64,000 nucleotides of DNA, from positions 1-64,000 of the forward strand of contig CALKVF010000076.1 in assembly GCA_937996535.1 (NCBI GenBank). The letters run 5' to 3'. Below, piece after piece: positions 62,604-64,000 of the stretch. Positions within the stretch are counted from its first letter, which is position 1, and each line of letters begins with the position of its first letter. Both the position numbers and the translations under genes were made by a program. Under the pieces are notes generated by a model. It was given only the letters and a program-made list of their open reading frames with translations. It was not told the origin of the DNA and searched no databases. The DNA comes from an uncultured Novosphingobium sp. Lineage in GTDB: Bacteria; Pseudomonadota; Alphaproteobacteria; Sphingomonadales; Sphingomonadaceae.

Positions 62604-64000
62604 TTAGAGCACCTTGCGCAGCCCAAGGGTCAGCGTGCGCCCCACCGGTTCGATCAGGAACGGCTGGTAGCGCAGCGGGGTGGTCCCGGCTTCGTCCTCG
62701 ACGCGCTGGCGGCTGTCGAACAGGCTGGTTGCCTGGACCGAGACACGCAGCCCCCGAGCCCAGCGCTGGTCACGCAGGATCGGCCCGAGGTTGGCAAAGA
62801 TCCGCACGTTGATTAGCGTGCGATCCGCAAAAGTCAGGCGGCTGGGCGCTGCAGGCGTGCCGGTTGTCAGGAAGCTGGGTCCGCGAAACTGGCCATTGAG
62901 CTGAAGCCCGACCCCGCGGCTGGCCACCCCGGCGTTCACCGTTACCGTATGCCGCACCTGCCCACCGCCATAGCCGATGGCCCCGCCGCCCAGCAGGTCG
63001 ATCGTCGGCAGGGCCGCACGGGCCCGACGGTTGGCGTTGAGCATCCAGTCGTGCGTGAGGTCGAAATTGACCTGTACCCCGCGCCCCTTGGTTGCCGCCG
63101 GGCCATCCGCGTCGTCTTCGCCGATGGCCGCGCCGCCGAACGTATGGCGCAGCTTGATCCCCCACCGCAGCCGCTCGCTATCGTCGCGCAGGAACGTGAC
63201 TGGGCGCGCGTCAATTTGAACCAGCCTTCCGCCCGCATCGCGCACGAAGCGATCCGGAAATGCGGCCTGCGCCTCGGCACTGACCGGTGGCAGCGCGGCA
63301 AAGACGTTGCGGTTGGCCGTGCGCAGGTATTCGACGCTGGCCACCACATCGCGGCTGGCAAACGGCCGCAGGTTGGCCTGGACCGAAGCCGTCCGCCGCC
63401 GCTGGACCGGCAAGGCGGGGTTGCCCCCGGAAACACTGGCGACCAGCACCGTCTCCTGGCGGATGAAGTCGTAGGTGCGGAAATTTTCGATCACCACGAC
63501 GGGATCGTTGAGCGCGCTGGCCGGGGGGGCGACTTCCTCTTCGAGGTAGGAGGCGCTGAGCGTCAGCGCCCGGCCGAGTTCGCCGTTCAAGGTCACGCCC
63601 CAGTCGCGCAGGGCACCCGAGTTGTCGAGCTTGTGCACCTGGCCGCTAAGATCGGCGACGAGGCTGCGCCGCTGCGGGCCCGTGCTGCGCAGCAATGGCA
63701 GCGTGAGGCTGCCCTGCGCCCCGATCTCGTCACGGCGAAGATTGCGCGCCGTGTTGATTACCCCTTCGGTCGTGCTCGCCGTCCGGTCGAACCGAGCCTG
63801 CCCCGTCGCCGCGACCTGCACCGCGCCGGCTGGCAGGTCGAACAACGGACCATTGGCGGAAAGCTGGAAACTGGTGCTGTCGCTGCGCGAGCGCGAACGA
63901 TCGGAACGCACTTCGCCGAGGGTCGCGGGCGCGATGGGCGCGAAGGGATTGACCGCGCCGGAGAGGATACCGGCCTGCACCCCGCTGAAATCGTAATTGC
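62604..64000 (-). CDS. TonB-dependent outer-membrane receptor, N-terminus outside window
   Basis: The C-terminal ~465 residues of a beta-barrel protein. Alternating strand and loop pattern, many Arg/Asp turns, and an end typical of barrels (VGRTLTLGLRKVL). The frame is open to the window end at 64000, so the plug domain and TonB box are not visible. Sequence pieces such as LTHDWMLNANRRARAALP and the LFDSRQRVEDEAGT end fit sphingomonad TonB-dependent receptors, but the substrate cannot be read from this part. Confidence 0.82.
   Translation of the reverse strand, partial: NYDFSGVQAGILSGAVNPFAPIAPATLGEVRSDRSRSRSDSTSFQLSANGPLFDLPAGAVQVAATGQARFDRTASTTEGVINTARNLRRDEIGAQGSLTLPLLRSTGPQRRSLVADLSGQVHKLDNSGALRDWGVTLNGELGRALTLSASYLEEEVAPPASALNDPVVVIENFRTYDFIRQETVLVASVSGGNPALPVQRRRTASVQANLRPFASRDVVASVEYLRTANRNVFAALPPVSAEAQAAFPDRFVRDAGGRLVQIDARPVTFLRDDSERLRWGIKLRHTFGGAAIGEDDADGPAATKGRGVQVNFDLTHDWMLNANRRARAALPTIDLLGGGAIGYGGGQVRHTVTVNAGVASRGVGLQLNGQFRGPSFLTTGTPAAPSRLTFADRTLINVRIFANLGPILRDQRWARGLRVSVQATSLFDSRQRVEDEAGTTPLRYQPFLIEPVGRTLTLGLRKVL

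Overview
The window looks like an alphaproteobacterium of the order Sphingomonadales (Novosphingobium/Erythrobacteraceae-like). This is inferred from gene content and order: nifR3/dusB-ntrB-ntrC-ntrY-ntrX-hfq-hflX, pdhA with a lipoyl-fused pdhB, a fused ispDF, trmFO, and a GC-rich codon pattern. No taxonomic search was run.

Left part (1 to about 25,010): a lower-GC genomic island integrated at the 3' end of a tRNA-Arg(CCT) gene. It begins with a large serine recombinase whose reading frame runs antisense into the tRNA. It carries mobilization genes at both ends: a VirD4/TraG-type coupling protein with small partners on the left, and relaxase, MobC-like protein and oriT-like repeats on the right. 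No mating-pore genes are present, so it reads as an integrative mobilizable element. Cargo includes an LRR protein, ArdC antirestriction protein, the 'mobile mystery' HTH/Fic pair, several short island proteins with hairpins at their stop codons, and one large tightly coupled operon (9,031-19,028). That operon encodes a ribbon-helix-helix protein, SNF2 helicase, 61-aa protein, zinc-hook SMC-like ATPase with a C-terminal HEPN-like motif, type III-like DNA methyltransferase and type III-like restriction helicase/nuclease. It is the best candidate for an unusual antiphage system.

Right part (25,024-64,000): core chromosome. In order it holds ftsB and pyruvate dehydrogenase E1 (pdhA, pdhB); three Tad-type pilus genes; a squalene/phytoene-synthase-like gene and an EF-hand protein; trmFO and a YhhN membrane protein; gyrA; an exported repeat protein; carbonic anhydrase, lipA and a COQ10-like gene; cinA and ispDF; the dusB-ntrBC-ntrYX-hfq-hflX nitrogen and stress block, with an Hfq made of two tandem Sm domains; mazG; and a long leftward envelope/replication cluster mltB-rlpA-dac-tmk-holB-metG-tatD-MBL. 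A tRNA-Ser(TGA), a secreted protein of unknown function and the C-terminal part of a TonB-dependent receptor close the window.

Several starts were moved from the longest frame to an internal codon with a Shine-Dalgarno sequence or a 4-bp overlap with the previous gene; these cases are stated in the entries.
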